In this document: positions 41,489 to 51,726 of the stretch, piece by piece
Layout: each line of letters begins with the position of its first letter
How positions within the stretch are numbered: position 1 is the first letter of the stretch
Source of the DNA: Actinomycetota bacterium
GTDB lineage: Bacteria > Actinomycetota > Acidimicrobiia > Acidimicrobiales > Ilumatobacteraceae
DNA length: 64,000 nt
Assembly (NCBI GenBank): GCA_009702045.1
Contig: WLIV01000005.1
Span: forward strand, 106,737 to 170,736
Direction of reading: 5' to 3'
Position numbers and translations under genes: made by a program
Notes under the pieces: generated by a model
What the model saw: only the letters and a program-made list of their open reading frames with translations
What the model was told of the DNA's origin: nothing
Databases searched by the model: none

Positions 41489-41494
41489 AACCTA
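41489..41494 (-). promoter_or_regulatory. leaderless -10 box of the acyltransferase gene
   Basis: TAGGTT on the minus strand, six bases before the GTG at 41482. Confidence 0.55.
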
Positions 41495-41574
41495 CCTGCT
41501 AGAGCCCGACGCGTCAGAGCGACGACATCGTCACCGACGACCATCCACCCTCCGCACCTGACTACCGACCCATA

Positions 41575-41592
41575 CTTTCGTCATGACGAAAG
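41575..41592. promoter_or_regulatory. 18-base perfect palindrome over the zinc-ribbon gene start codon
   Basis: CTTTCGTCATGACGAAAG is its own reverse complement and is centred on the start codon at 41583. A bound repressor, or a folded 5' end, would block both transcription and translation of the gene. Confidence 0.6.
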
Positions 41593-41954
41593 GGACCGAA
41601 CAGCGACTCACTGCAGGGGAGCCATCGCGCTGCAAGCAGTGTCGGCGCGTCCTGCCGAACCAGCGCACCGGTCGCCCGCGGGAGTTCTGCTCACAAGCTT
41701 GTCGCCAATGGCACTGGGTAGGTAAGCAGCGCGCAGCCGAGTTGCAGCTCAACGAGCACGAGCTGATCGTCACCAAGGAGACGCTCGACCAACTCCATGA
41801 CGAGCTGTACGTCCTGGCCTGCGCGGTCAAGGATGCCGAGCGCGACCTGCTCGCCGGTCATGGCAAGGAGTCGGCACGGGAGTTGCGTGAGACCCTCGAG
41901 TGGGTGCTGGATGCAGCGCGACCATTGCGGGATCGCGAACTTCCTCCTGATTGA
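41583..41954 (+). CDS. small zinc-ribbon/coiled-coil protein (123 aa)
   Basis: A 123-residue protein. The first 45 residues hold a four-cysteine zinc motif, CKQC then FCSQACRQWHW, of the FCS-like type; the RTGRPREFCS segment is shared by small actinobacterial DNA-linked proteins. The rest is a helix with coiled-coil character (LQLNEHELIVTKETLDQLHD onward). No enzyme function is evident. A CATACT box lies six bases before the ATG. The palindrome over the start codon suggests autoregulation. Confidence 0.72.
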   Translation: MTKGTEQRLTAGEPSRCKQCRRVLPNQRTGRPREFCSQACRQWHWVGKQRAAELQLNEHELIVTKETLDQLHDELYVLACAVKDAERDLLAGHGKESARELRETLEWVLDAARPLRDRELPPD

Positions 41955-41959
41955 ACGCC

Positions 41960-41965
41960 CATAAT
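41960..41965 (+). promoter_or_regulatory. -10 box before the 27-codon frame
   Basis: CATAAT seven bases before the ATG at 41973, the spacing seen at leaderless genes in this window. It could also start an untranslated leader. Confidence 0.35.
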
Positions 41966-41972
41966 CATCGTT

Positions 41973-42056
41973 ATGTCAGATCGCAGCGAAGACCGTCCGT
42001 TGCAGCATGCGGCACAGGAAGCCAGACTCCAGTTCCCCCTCTGGGCGCTGGGGTAA
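41973..42056 (+). CDS. possible 27-codon leaderless peptide upstream of the LysM hydrolase gene
   Basis: A short frame beginning MSDRSEDRPL and ending QFPLWALG, then TAA. It is placed like the leaderless genes of this window behind CATAAT. It lies in the only large gap (41955-42243). It may be a real small protein, a regulatory upstream frame, or chance; the same bases could instead be part of a structured leader RNA. Confidence 0.3.
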   Translation: MSDRSEDRPLQHAAQEARLQFPLWALG

Positions 42057-42165
42057 GTCCGCCGTTCTCCACTGAGGGTCCTCGGCGCGCAGGCTGACTC
42101 GATACCTGACGCCGACTCCCCCGAACGAGAGCAGCAACCCTCAACAGAAGCAGGAGGGTAAGCCT
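42045..42165 (+). promoter_or_regulatory. possible structured leader RNA (c-di-AMP riboswitch-like), weak
   Basis: GGGGTAAGTCCGCC at 42050-42063 and CCCCGAAC...AGCAGCAACC around 42118-42139 resemble, imperfectly, the GGGUGAAUCC and CCGAACCCG-CAGCUAACC elements of ydaO/c-di-AMP riboswitches. In actinobacteria these often precede LysM and NlpC/P60 wall hydrolases, as here. ACCCTC (42137-42142) pairs with GAGGGT (42154-42159). The match is incomplete and no covariation can be tested. Confidence 0.25.
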
Positions 42166-42174
42166 GCACCTGTG

Positions 42175-42180
42175 GTTGAC
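42175..42180 (+). promoter_or_regulatory. possible -35 box of the LysM hydrolase gene
   Basis: TTGACA, a perfect -35 hexamer, 63 bases before the ATG. No well-spaced -10 follows; TAACTA sits 22 bases downstream, which is longer than usual. Confidence 0.35.
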
Positions 42181-42243
42181 ATCAAGATCAAAAGGGACTC
42201 AAGTAACTATCAAGTTCTCATAGAGACTGCCGATACTAGAAGT

Positions 42244-43593
42244 ATGAGTTCCTCGCGCCGACTACTGCTCGTTGCCGCCATCGCCGTCGTCGGCGTGGTG
42301 GGAACGGTCGTCGAACCCGTCGCCGCGCGTCAACAGCCGGCCGCTCCGGCACCGGGAACTAGCCTCTACACCGTCGTTGCCGGCGATTACCTCACCGGTA
42401 TCGCCAACAAGCTGCACATCCCGTTTGCCGACCTGCTGAGCCTCAACCACCTGGTTCGCTCCAGCGTGATTCACCCGGGCATGCAGCTGATCGTTCCCGT
42501 CGGTGTAGCCAGTTCGCCGCCGGCTCCCCCGGCAGCGGCGTTCTCGTACACGGTGCTGAGGGGCGACTCACTCAGCGGTATCGCCGCCAAGTTGCATGTC
42601 ACGCTCACCCAACTGCTGGCTGCCAACAGCCTGCAGAAGACGAGTGTGATCGTCACCGGCCAGCGACTCACGGCACCGGCAGGGGCCACCCTGCCCACTC
42701 CGAGCACTACCGCACCCAGTACGTCGACCACCGTCACACCGGCACCTGCCGCGGCCGCCGGTCCCAGCTCGAGCGCCCGGTACACCGTGGTTGCCGGTGA
42801 TGGCCTGATTCGCATTGCCGTGAGGCTCAACGTGAGCTTGAGTGCGCTGCTCAGCACCAACTCGCTCACGGCACAGAGTGTCATCCGCCCCGGGATGCAG
42901 CTGCTCGTCCCCGCTGGGGGCATGTTGCCGACACCGAAGCCCGTCGCCACCACCACCACGACCACCACCACCACCACTCCGGCGACCACCACCACCGCCG
43001 CCGGTCAGCAGTTCTACGTCGTGCGGCCTGGCGACTTCCTGATCGGCATTGCCGCAACACTCGGTGTTCCGCTCGCGACTCTGCTCAGCACCAACTCGCT
43101 GACACGCCAAAGCGTGATCGTCCCCGGCGGGCGTCTACTGGTGCCAACCGGCGGGCATCTGCCGACGGTTGCCTCTGAGGCACCCACCAACACCCCCGTG
43201 CCGGTGACCTCCGCAGGAAGTGCGAAGATCAACTCAGTACTCGCCTTTGCAATGGCTCAGCTCGGCAAGCCGTATCGCTTCAACGCCGCCGGACCCGACG
43301 CGTGGGACTGCTCAGGCCTGACGATGGCCGCCTACGCCACCATCGGCGTCAAACTCCCTCACTACAGCGGCGCACAGGCGCTGCTCGGCAACAACGTGGT
43401 GTGGACGGCTGACGCCATCCGGGCTGGCGACTTGGTGTTCCTCGAATCGTCGCCGGGAAGCGGCATCGTCACCCATGTGGGTATCGCGATCAACTCCACT
43501 CAATGGGTCCAGGCGCCTCGCACCGGCGATGTCGTACGCATCAGCACGATCAGCGCCAGCCGCATCATCGCAGTACGCCGCTTCGTCTCGTAG
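42244..43593 (+). CDS. secreted LysM-NlpC/P60 cell-wall hydrolase
   Basis: A 449-residue exported peptidoglycan endopeptidase. The signal peptide is about residues 1-29 (RRLLLVAAIAVVGVVGTVV, cut near VAA). Four LysM domains follow (about 41-86, 99-144, 183-228, 262-306; pattern YTVVAGD...IA...L), joined by threonine- and proline-rich linkers. The catalytic NlpC/P60 domain has C356 in WDCSGLT and H411 in VTHVGIAI. It probably cleaves stem peptides during growth or division. ATG at 42244 is preferred to an upstream in-frame start at 42172 since the signal peptide begins there. Confidence 0.93.
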   Translation: MSSSRRLLLVAAIAVVGVVGTVVEPVAARQQPAAPAPGTSLYTVVAGDYLTGIANKLHIPFADLLSLNHLVRSSVIHPGMQLIVPVGVASSPPAPPAAAFSYTVLRGDSLSGIAAKLHVTLTQLLAANSLQKTSVIVTGQRLTAPAGATLPTPSTTAPSTSTTVTPAPAAAAGPSSSARYTVVAGDGLIRIAVRLNVSLSALLSTNSLTAQSVIRPGMQLLVPAGGMLPTPKPVATTTTTTTTTTPATTTTAAGQQFYVVRPGDFLIGIAATLGVPLATLLSTNSLTRQSVIVPGGRLLVPTGGHLPTVASEAPTNTPVPVTSAGSAKINSVLAFAMAQLGKPYRFNAAGPDAWDCSGLTMAAYATIGVKLPHYSGAQALLGNNVVWTADAIRAGDLVFLESSPGSGIVTHVGIAINSTQWVQAPRTGDVVRISTISASRIIAVRRFVS

Positions 43594-43615
43594 GACGCCA
43601 ACCACCCAGCGGGTC

Positions 43616-43996
43616 TCAGCGCAGAGCGACCAGGTCGACGACGAAGACCAAGGTCTCGCCACCCTTGATCGCGCCGCCAGCACCGCGGCTGCCGTATCCG
43701 AGTTCAGCCGGAATGGTGAGGCGACGGCGGCCCCCGACGCGCATCCCTTTGACGCCGCGGTCCCAGCCCTCGATGACCTCGCGGGCACCGAGGCGGAAGT
43801 CGAATGTGGACCCGCGGTCCCAACTGGCATCGAACTCGCGGCCCGTGCTCCAGGCAACACCGGCGTAGTGCACGATGACGCGCTTCCCCACCGTGGCCTC
43901 TTCGCCATCGCCGACGATCTCGTCCTCGATCACTAGATCGGTGGGCGCATCGCCCTCGGGGATGGTGATGACGGGCTTTTCGAGCTTCTCGGACAT
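43616..43996 (-). CDS. FKBP-type peptidyl-prolyl cis-trans isomerase
   Basis: A 126-residue single-domain folding catalyst. It shows GKRVIVHYAGVAW, FDASWDRGSTFDFRLGAREVIEGWD, GGRRRLTIPAELGYGSRGAGG and the final VFVVDLV strand, the complete FKBP core with the W/Y pocket residues. There is no signal peptide, so it acts in the cytoplasm. It converges with the LysM hydrolase gene. Confidence 0.95.
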   Translation of the reverse strand: MSEKLEKPVITIPEGDAPTDLVIEDEIVGDGEEATVGKRVIVHYAGVAWSTGREFDASWDRGSTFDFRLGAREVIEGWDRGVKGMRVGGRRRLTIPAELGYGSRGAGGAIKGGETLVFVVDLVALR

Positions 43997-44002
43997 GCGT
44001 GC

Positions 44003-44008
44003 AATCTA
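44003..44008 (-). promoter_or_regulatory. leaderless -10 box of the FKBP gene
   Basis: TAGATT on the minus strand, six bases before the ATG at 43996. Confidence 0.55.
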
Positions 44009-44051
44009 GCCAGCGGGGGTGCAGCGTCGGCGACCATCCTGTGCTGTGGGG

Positions 44052-44057
44052 TACGTT
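44052..44057 (+). promoter_or_regulatory. leaderless -10 box of the PLP decarboxylase gene
   Basis: TACGTT six bases before the ATG at 44064; it supports that start over the frame opening at 44019. Confidence 0.55.
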
Positions 44058-44063
44058 GCGCGC

Positions 44064-45311
44064 ATGACACTCCCCTTCCACGGCATGTCGGGCGACGAGG
44101 TGTTGGCCCAGATCGACGAGTACAAGGCTGCCGATGTGCGCTGGCGCGAGGGCCGCGCCTTCTCGCTGGTGTACTCCGCTGGCGACGAGGTGCAGGCGGT
44201 GGCGGAGGCGGCCTACCGTGCTCTTGGCGCTGAGAACGGGTTGAACACCGATGCGTTTCCGAGCCTGCGCCGAATCCAGCAGGAGGTTGTGGACATCGCG
44301 GCTGTCTGGTTGCGCGCGGGGCCGGAGGCGGCGGGCTTCTTGACCAGTGGTGGCACCGAGAGTCTGTTGATGGCGGTGAAGGCAGCCCGTGAGCGCGGCC
44401 GCAAGGAACGCGGGATCACTCACCCGAACGTGGTGCTGCCCACCAGCGCTCACGCAGCGTTTGAGAAGGGCTGCTACTACTTCGGGGTGGAGAGTCGGCG
44501 AGTTCCCGTGCGCGACGACTGGCGCGCCGATGTCGCGGCGATGGAGGCAGCGCTCGACGAGAACACGGTGCTCGTCGTCGGCTCCGCACCTCAGTATCCG
44601 CAGGGCGTCATCGACCCGATCCCCGAGATCGCTGCGCTGGCAGCCGCCCGCGACATCAACTGCCATGTCGACGCCTGTATCGGCGGGGTCACGTTGACCT
44701 ACATGCGCATGCTCGGCGACGACGTGCCGCCGTGGGACTTCAGCGTCCCCGGCGTCACCAGCATCTCGGTCGATCTGCACAAGTACGGCTATACGGCCAA
44801 GGGTGCGTCGGTGATCCTGCACAGCGACAAGCGACGGCGTGCGTATCAAACGTTCGTCACCGACAACTGGCTTGGTGGGCTGTACGGATCGTCGGCCATG
44901 CTCGGCTCGAAAAGCGGTGGCCCATGGGCTGCTGCGTGGGCCGTGATGCACCACCTCGGCGACGAGGGATACCTGCGGCTGACGAAAGCAGCACGCCTCG
45001 CCGCGGTTCAGCTGGCAGATGCGGTGGATGCCACACCGGAGTTACAGCTCGTCGCCCGCCCCGACGCCACGCTCGTGTCGTTCCGCGGGGCCACCGGTGC
45101 GGATCTCGACATCTTCGCCGTCGCCGACTCGCTCTGGCAGAAGGGTTGGTACGTCGACCGCCAAGGCCCGCCGTCGTCGTTGCACTGCACCGTCAACGCG
45201 ATCCACGAGGGTCGTATCGACGCGTTCGTCGCCGACCTACGCGTGTCGATCGCCGAGGTCATGTCGAGCGTGACCAACGGCGCACGCGGCGCGTATGGCA
45301 CCATCGACTGA
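44064..45311 (+). CDS. PLP-dependent decarboxylase/sphingosine-1-phosphate-lyase-like
   Basis: A 415-residue group-II PLP enzyme. Key features are LTSGGTESLLMAVKAAR (cofactor phosphate site), the histidine stacking region PTSAHAAFEKGCYYFG, HVDACIGG and the Schiff-base lysine in SVDLHKYGYTAKGAS. The sequence is nearer to sphingosine-1-phosphate lyase and glutamate-decarboxylase-like proteins than to aromatic amino acid decarboxylases. Bacterial members cleave phosphorylated amines or decarboxylate amino acids; the substrate is open. Confidence 0.88.
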   Translation: MTLPFHGMSGDEVLAQIDEYKAADVRWREGRAFSLVYSAGDEVQAVAEAAYRALGAENGLNTDAFPSLRRIQQEVVDIAAVWLRAGPEAAGFLTSGGTESLLMAVKAARERGRKERGITHPNVVLPTSAHAAFEKGCYYFGVESRRVPVRDDWRADVAAMEAALDENTVLVVGSAPQYPQGVIDPIPEIAALAAARDINCHVDACIGGVTLTYMRMLGDDVPPWDFSVPGVTSISVDLHKYGYTAKGASVILHSDKRRRAYQTFVTDNWLGGLYGSSAMLGSKSGGPWAAAWAVMHHLGDEGYLRLTKAARLAAVQLADAVDATPELQLVARPDATLVSFRGATGADLDIFAVADSLWQKGWYVDRQGPPSSLHCTVNAIHEGRIDAFVADLRVSIAEVMSSVTNGARGAYGTID

Positions 45312-45320
45312 CCAGGGGGG

Positions 45321-46067
45321 TCAGCGTGCTCCGATGTGAGCAACCGCAGCACGCACCAACTCCGCCAACTCCGCCGCCTCCTCTGGGCTGAGCACCGCTG
45401 CGTACAGGCCAGCGAGCACGCGGTCGGTCAACTCCTCGGCAGGTGCCTTGTCGGCTGAGGTGACGATCGGGAATGGCGGCGACCATCCGAAGCGAATCGC
45501 GTTCTCCTCGCCGCCGGTCGCCAGTACTGCGTGCAGCGGCGGGAGACCACTGGCCACCACGGCGAGCAGGTGCGCGCTGCCTCGAAGTTCGCGCAGCACG
45601 TGCAACAAGAACAACGAGCGAGCCTCAACGTCGTCGGGTAGCCGCTCGGCGCGCCAGCCGGCGAACAACGCCAACCCACTGTCGTCGACTCCAATGGCGA
45701 CACGCTCGGCGAGTTGACACAGACGTGCAGCACCAGCGAACCCAGCGAGGCGAGTGCGACCGAACTCAGCGCATGCAGCGCCGTAGCGAGCAGCAGCGGC
45801 TCTGGCGCCCTCGACAGCGACGCCCTCGACCCACATCTTGCGCATCAGCGACGGAGCGAAGAACCCGAACGCTGAGGACACAACAGCCGCCTCGACATCG
45901 CCGAGCACGCCACCGCGACCGACGATGTAATAGAGGTAGCCGTTGCGGTAGCCGGCGGTCTTGGACGGTTCGAGTACCTCAGGGGCCAGCATCCATCGCC
46001 CGCCGAGATCGCCGACCGGGGCGGTGAGTGCGCGAATGCTGTCGAGGTACGAGGTGGGCGTGGCCAT
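45321..46067 (-). CDS. SCO6745/SalK-family protein (second copy)
   Basis: A 248-residue helical protein that shares the SCO6745 layout: LYYIVGRGGVLGDVEAAVV, then SAFGFFAPSLMRKMW, and the LHVLRELRGSAHLLAVVASG helix. It is diverged from the copy at 15572-16444 but keeps the same segment order and length. No catalytic motif is known for the family. The start at 46067 is backed by a leaderless promoter; a longer frame reaches 46385 through the gcvP start. Confidence 0.78.
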   Translation of the reverse strand: MATPTSYLDSIRALTAPVGDLGGRWMLAPEVLEPSKTAGYRNGYLYYIVGRGGVLGDVEAAVVSSAFGFFAPSLMRKMWVEGVAVEGARAAAARYGAACAEFGRTRLAGFAGAARLCQLAERVAIGVDDSGLALFAGWRAERLPDDVEARSLFLLHVLRELRGSAHLLAVVASGLPPLHAVLATGGEENAIRFGWSPPFPIVTSADKAPAEELTDRVLAGLYAAVLSPEEAAELAELVRAAVAHIGAR

Positions 46068-46073
46068 GATGGG

Positions 46074-46079
46074 AACGTA
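46074..46079 (-). promoter_or_regulatory. leaderless -10 box of the second SCO6745-family gene
   Basis: TACGTT on the minus strand, six bases before the ATG at 46067. Confidence 0.55.
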
Positions 46080-46120
46080 GCGCTGTTCGTGGCATGACCC
46101 TGGGTCTTCAGTGATGCGGT

Positions 46121-46126
46121 TAAGGT
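46121..46126 (+). promoter_or_regulatory. -10 box of gcvP
   Basis: TAAGGT 20 bases before the ATG; the short leader carries a GGAGG ribosome site at 46138-46142. Confidence 0.45.
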
Positions 46127-46146
46127 CGAACTGCCTCGGAGGCCTC

Positions 46147-48989
<2,843 letters not shown>

Positions 48990-48996
<7 letters not shown>

Positions 48997-49694
48997 AGGC
49001 GGGCGGTGAGCTGCCTGCGGTAGGTGGCCGTGCGCGGATCCTCGGGACCCATCAGCTCCAGGATGTCGACGAACTTCTGACGGGCTTCGTCGTCGGTCTT
49101 CACCGAATCGAGCAACGCCGTGAGCGTCGCGTCGTAGTCGTCGTCGGGAGTGAGGTGGACACGCGCCTTCGCGGCGGTGACGCGTGTGCGGTCGGTCTCC
49201 GGTACGCGAGCAAGGTACTGCAACGCCTGCTCGGTCTCGCCGCGAGCGATCAGCAGCTCGGCGAGGCCGACAATGGCGTCCTCGTTCCCGGGCTCGGCGT
49301 CGAGCACGGCACGGAACGAACCCTCAGTAGCTTCGGCCAACAGTGCAGCGATGTGCTGCTCGCCCTCGCTGGGCATCAGCCCATTCACGAACTCCTGCAC
49401 GACGTGTTCGGGATAGGCGCCGGTGAAACCATCGACGACGACACCATCCTTCAGCGCGTACACCGCAGGAATCGACTGCACCTGGAACGCCTGAGCGATG
49501 TTCGGGTTCTGGTCGGTATCCACCTTCACCAGCACCACCTTGCCACCGGCAGCATCGACCACCTTTTCGAGAATCGGCCCCAGCGTGCGGCACGGGCCAC
49601 ACCACGGTGCCCACAGATCCACGATGACCGGCACATCGTGCGAGCGGTCGATCACTTCTGCCTGGAACGTTGCGTCGGTCACGTCGATTGACAT
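48990..49694 (-). CDS. thioredoxin-TPR co-chaperone-like protein (CnoX/YbbN type)
   Basis: A 234-residue protein with a thioredoxin domain (1-110; active site W31-CGPC-35 intact) and a C-terminal helical TPR-like region (about 130-234). This is the layout of CnoX/YbbN, which protects chaperonin substrates from over-oxidation. Some family members lack the redox cysteines, but here they are present. It converges with gcvP with a 7-base overlap. The start ATG at 49694 has a leaderless promoter. Confidence 0.88.
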
Positions 49695-49700
49695 GCCGGA

Positions 49701-49706
49701 ACGATA
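49701..49706 (-). promoter_or_regulatory. leaderless -10 box of the thioredoxin-TPR gene
   Basis: TATCGT on the minus strand, six bases before the ATG at 49694. It is back to back with the TACGGT box of the divergent phosphotransferase gene. Confidence 0.55.
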
Positions 49707-49713
49707 CCGGCGG

Positions 49714-49719
49714 TACGGT
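49714..49719 (+). promoter_or_regulatory. -10 box of the phosphotransferase-PAC2 operon
   Basis: TACGGT nine bases before the ATG at 49729. Confidence 0.4.
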
Positions 49720-49728
49720 ACGGACATC

Positions 49729-50778
49729 ATGAGCCCGAACACAGGCGCAGAGATCGCCGGTATCAATGTCCCCGCCGTCACCGACTGGTTGCAACGGCAT
49801 GTGCCGGGCGCCGTCGGGCCGTTCGCCTTCGACGTCATCGCCGGCGGACACTCCAACCTCACCTTCGCCCTCACTGGCGCCGATGGTGCACGCTTCGTGC
49901 TGCGCCGCCCACCGCTGGGCCACGTGTTGGCCAGCGCTCACGACATGGGGCGCGAGCACCGCATCATCAGCGGCCTGCAGCGTTCGGCCGTTCCGGTCGC
50001 ACCGGCCTTGGGCTTCTGCGACGACCCGGCCGTCACCGACGCGCCGTTCTATGTGATGGGTTTCGTCGACGGCCACGTCGTGCGCGACCGCGCCACCGCG
50101 GAGACCGTGCTCACCCCCGCTGGTCGACGTACCGCCAGCGAGTCGATCGTCGACACGATGGCCGCCATCCACTCGGTCGACCTTGCTGCCGCGGGCCTCG
50201 CCGAGCTTGGTCGCCACGACGGGTACATCGCCCGCCAGTTGAAGCGCTGGTACGGCCAGTGGAACCAGCAGAAGACCCGCGAGTTGTCGGCCATTGATCG
50301 CGTGCACGCGGGGTTGTCGCAACGCATTCCCGAACAGGGTGCGGCCACGCTCGTGCACGGGGACTACCGGCTCGACAACTGCATGGTCGGCGACGACGGA
50401 CGTGTGTTGGCCGTACTCGACTGGGAGATCTGCACACTCGGCGATCCGCTCGCCGACCTCGGCCTGCTGCAGGTGTACTGGACCGGCCCGAACGACGATG
50501 CCTCGGCCTGGACCGGTTCGGCCACCACCGCCGAGGGTTTCCTCGACCGCGCCGAGTTGGTGACGCGCTATGCCGCAGCCAGCGGCCGCGACGTCACGCA
50601 GCTCCCGTTCTACGTGTCGTTTGCATATTGGAAGCTGGCCTGCATTCTCGAGGGTGTGTACGCCCGCTATCTCGGCGGTGCGCTGGGTGCCCGCGACGCA
50701 GCAGAACTCGAACCGTTCAAACAACAGGTCGACGCCGCAGCTGCATCTGCTGAACGCGTGTTGGAGCAGATCTCGTGA
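49729..50778 (+). CDS. phosphotransferase family protein (ACAD10-like kinase)
   Basis: A 349-residue aminoglycoside-phosphotransferase-fold protein. It has GGHSNLTFALTGADGARFVLRR (N-lobe and ATP lysine region), the catalytic LVHGDYRLDNCMV and the metal-binding VLAVLDWEICTLGDPLADLG. This is the branch related to the kinase domain of ACAD10/11, thought to phosphorylate hydroxylated acyl-CoA substrates. No acyl-CoA dehydrogenase gene is adjacent. Its stop overlaps the PAC2 gene's GTG start by four bases. Confidence 0.88.
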   Translation: MSPNTGAEIAGINVPAVTDWLQRHVPGAVGPFAFDVIAGGHSNLTFALTGADGARFVLRRPPLGHVLASAHDMGREHRIISGLQRSAVPVAPALGFCDDPAVTDAPFYVMGFVDGHVVRDRATAETVLTPAGRRTASESIVDTMAAIHSVDLAAAGLAELGRHDGYIARQLKRWYGQWNQQKTRELSAIDRVHAGLSQRIPEQGAATLVHGDYRLDNCMVGDDGRVLAVLDWEICTLGDPLADLGLLQVYWTGPNDDASAWTGSATTAEGFLDRAELVTRYAAASGRDVTQLPFYVSFAYWKLACILEGVYARYLGGALGARDAAELEPFKQQVDAAAASAERVLEQIS

Positions 50779-51677
50779 GCGGGCCCTACGAACTGCACGG
50801 CCCGCTGCCTGCGCTCGATCGGCCGGTGCTGGTGGTCCACTTCGGCGGCTGGATCGATGCCAGCGCCGCCGGTGCGGCGGCGATGAGCGCGCTGGCCGCC
50901 TCCTGCTCTACCGAGCCGCTGGCCACCTTCGACAGCGACCTGTTCATCGACTACCGGGCACGTCGACCGCTGATGGAACTCCGCGACGGCGTGAACACGC
51001 GACTCGTGTGGAACGACATCGAGCTGCGTCATGGCACCGACCCGCGAGGCAATGCGGTACTCACGCTCACTGGCCCCGAGCCCGATTCTCAGTGGAAGAC
51101 ATTCGCCAGCGCGGTCACACAGCTCGCGCTACAGCTCGGGGTGTACCAGATGGTCTCGCTCGGCGCCTACCCGTTCGCCTCGCCCCACACACGTGCGTCG
51201 CGCATGTCGTGTACCTCGCCGTCGGCCGATCTCATCGCCAACTCCCCGTATGAGAAGAGCACGCTCGACGTGCCCGCCGGAATGAGCGCCGTCCTCGAAC
51301 ACGCACTCACCGAAGCCGGTGTCCCTTCGCTGGGGCTCTGGGTGCAGATACCCCACTACGTCAGTGCGATGAGCTACCCCGCCGCCTCCGTGGTGCTGCT
51401 ACGCGGTCTGGGCGAAGCGACAGGGATCGACATTCCGTACCACGAACTCGAACGCGAAGCATTGGTGCAGCGTCAGCGCATCGATCAGTTGGTGGAGAGC
51501 AACGACGAGCACGGCGCCATGGTTCGACAACTCGAAGCCCTCTACGACCAGGCCGAACGGCAGGCCGTGCAACAGGCTGCCGACCAAGCACGCGACGAGT
51601 TGGCCAGCGGCGATCTGCCCACTGGCGACGACCTCGCCGCCGAGTTCGAACGCTTCTTGCGCGACCAGGACGAATAG
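50775..51677 (+). CDS. PAC2 family protein (proteasome assembly chaperone-like)
   Basis: A 300-residue protein of the PAC2 family, named for a eukaryotic proteasome assembly chaperone and widespread in actinobacteria and archaea. It has the opening LDRPVLVVHFGGWIDASAAG, the VSLGAYPFASPHTRASRM core, a VPSLGLWVQIPHYVSAM strand and a C-terminal coiled coil (about 230-290, LEREALVQRQRIDQLVESN). Its GTG start overlaps the kinase stop. Whether it acts on the 20S proteasome coded 30 kb away is not known. Confidence 0.87.
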   Translation: MSGPYELHGPLPALDRPVLVVHFGGWIDASAAGAAAMSALAASCSTEPLATFDSDLFIDYRARRPLMELRDGVNTRLVWNDIELRHGTDPRGNAVLTLTGPEPDSQWKTFASAVTQLALQLGVYQMVSLGAYPFASPHTRASRMSCTSPSADLIANSPYEKSTLDVPAGMSAVLEHALTEAGVPSLGLWVQIPHYVSAMSYPAASVVLLRGLGEATGIDIPYHELEREALVQRQRIDQLVESNDEHGAMVRQLEALYDQAERQAVQQAADQARDELASGDLPTGDDLAAEFERFLRDQDE

Positions 51678-51697
51678 CCCGCACAGCGCCCGCTCAC

Positions 51698-51703
51698 TAA
51701 CCT
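51698..51703 (+). promoter_or_regulatory. -10 box of the F420-type oxidoreductase gene
   Basis: TAACCT 23 bases before the ATG; the short leader has an AAGGGGG ribosome site at 51716-51722. Confidence 0.45.
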
Positions 51704-51726
51704 GCGTGGCGGAACAAGGGGGCGAC

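Noticed and set aside
42930..43005. Repeat array of ACC triplets in the LysM gene
   Set aside because: It codes for the threonine-rich linker between LysM domains; it is ordinary low-complexity coding sequence.
44019..44063. Upstream extension of the PLP decarboxylase start
   Set aside because: The leaderless promoter TACGTT lies inside the extension, and family homology begins after MTLPFHG.
46081..46146. Glycine riboswitch before gcvP
   Set aside because: Only about 20 bases separate the -10 box from the start codon, too little for an aptamer.
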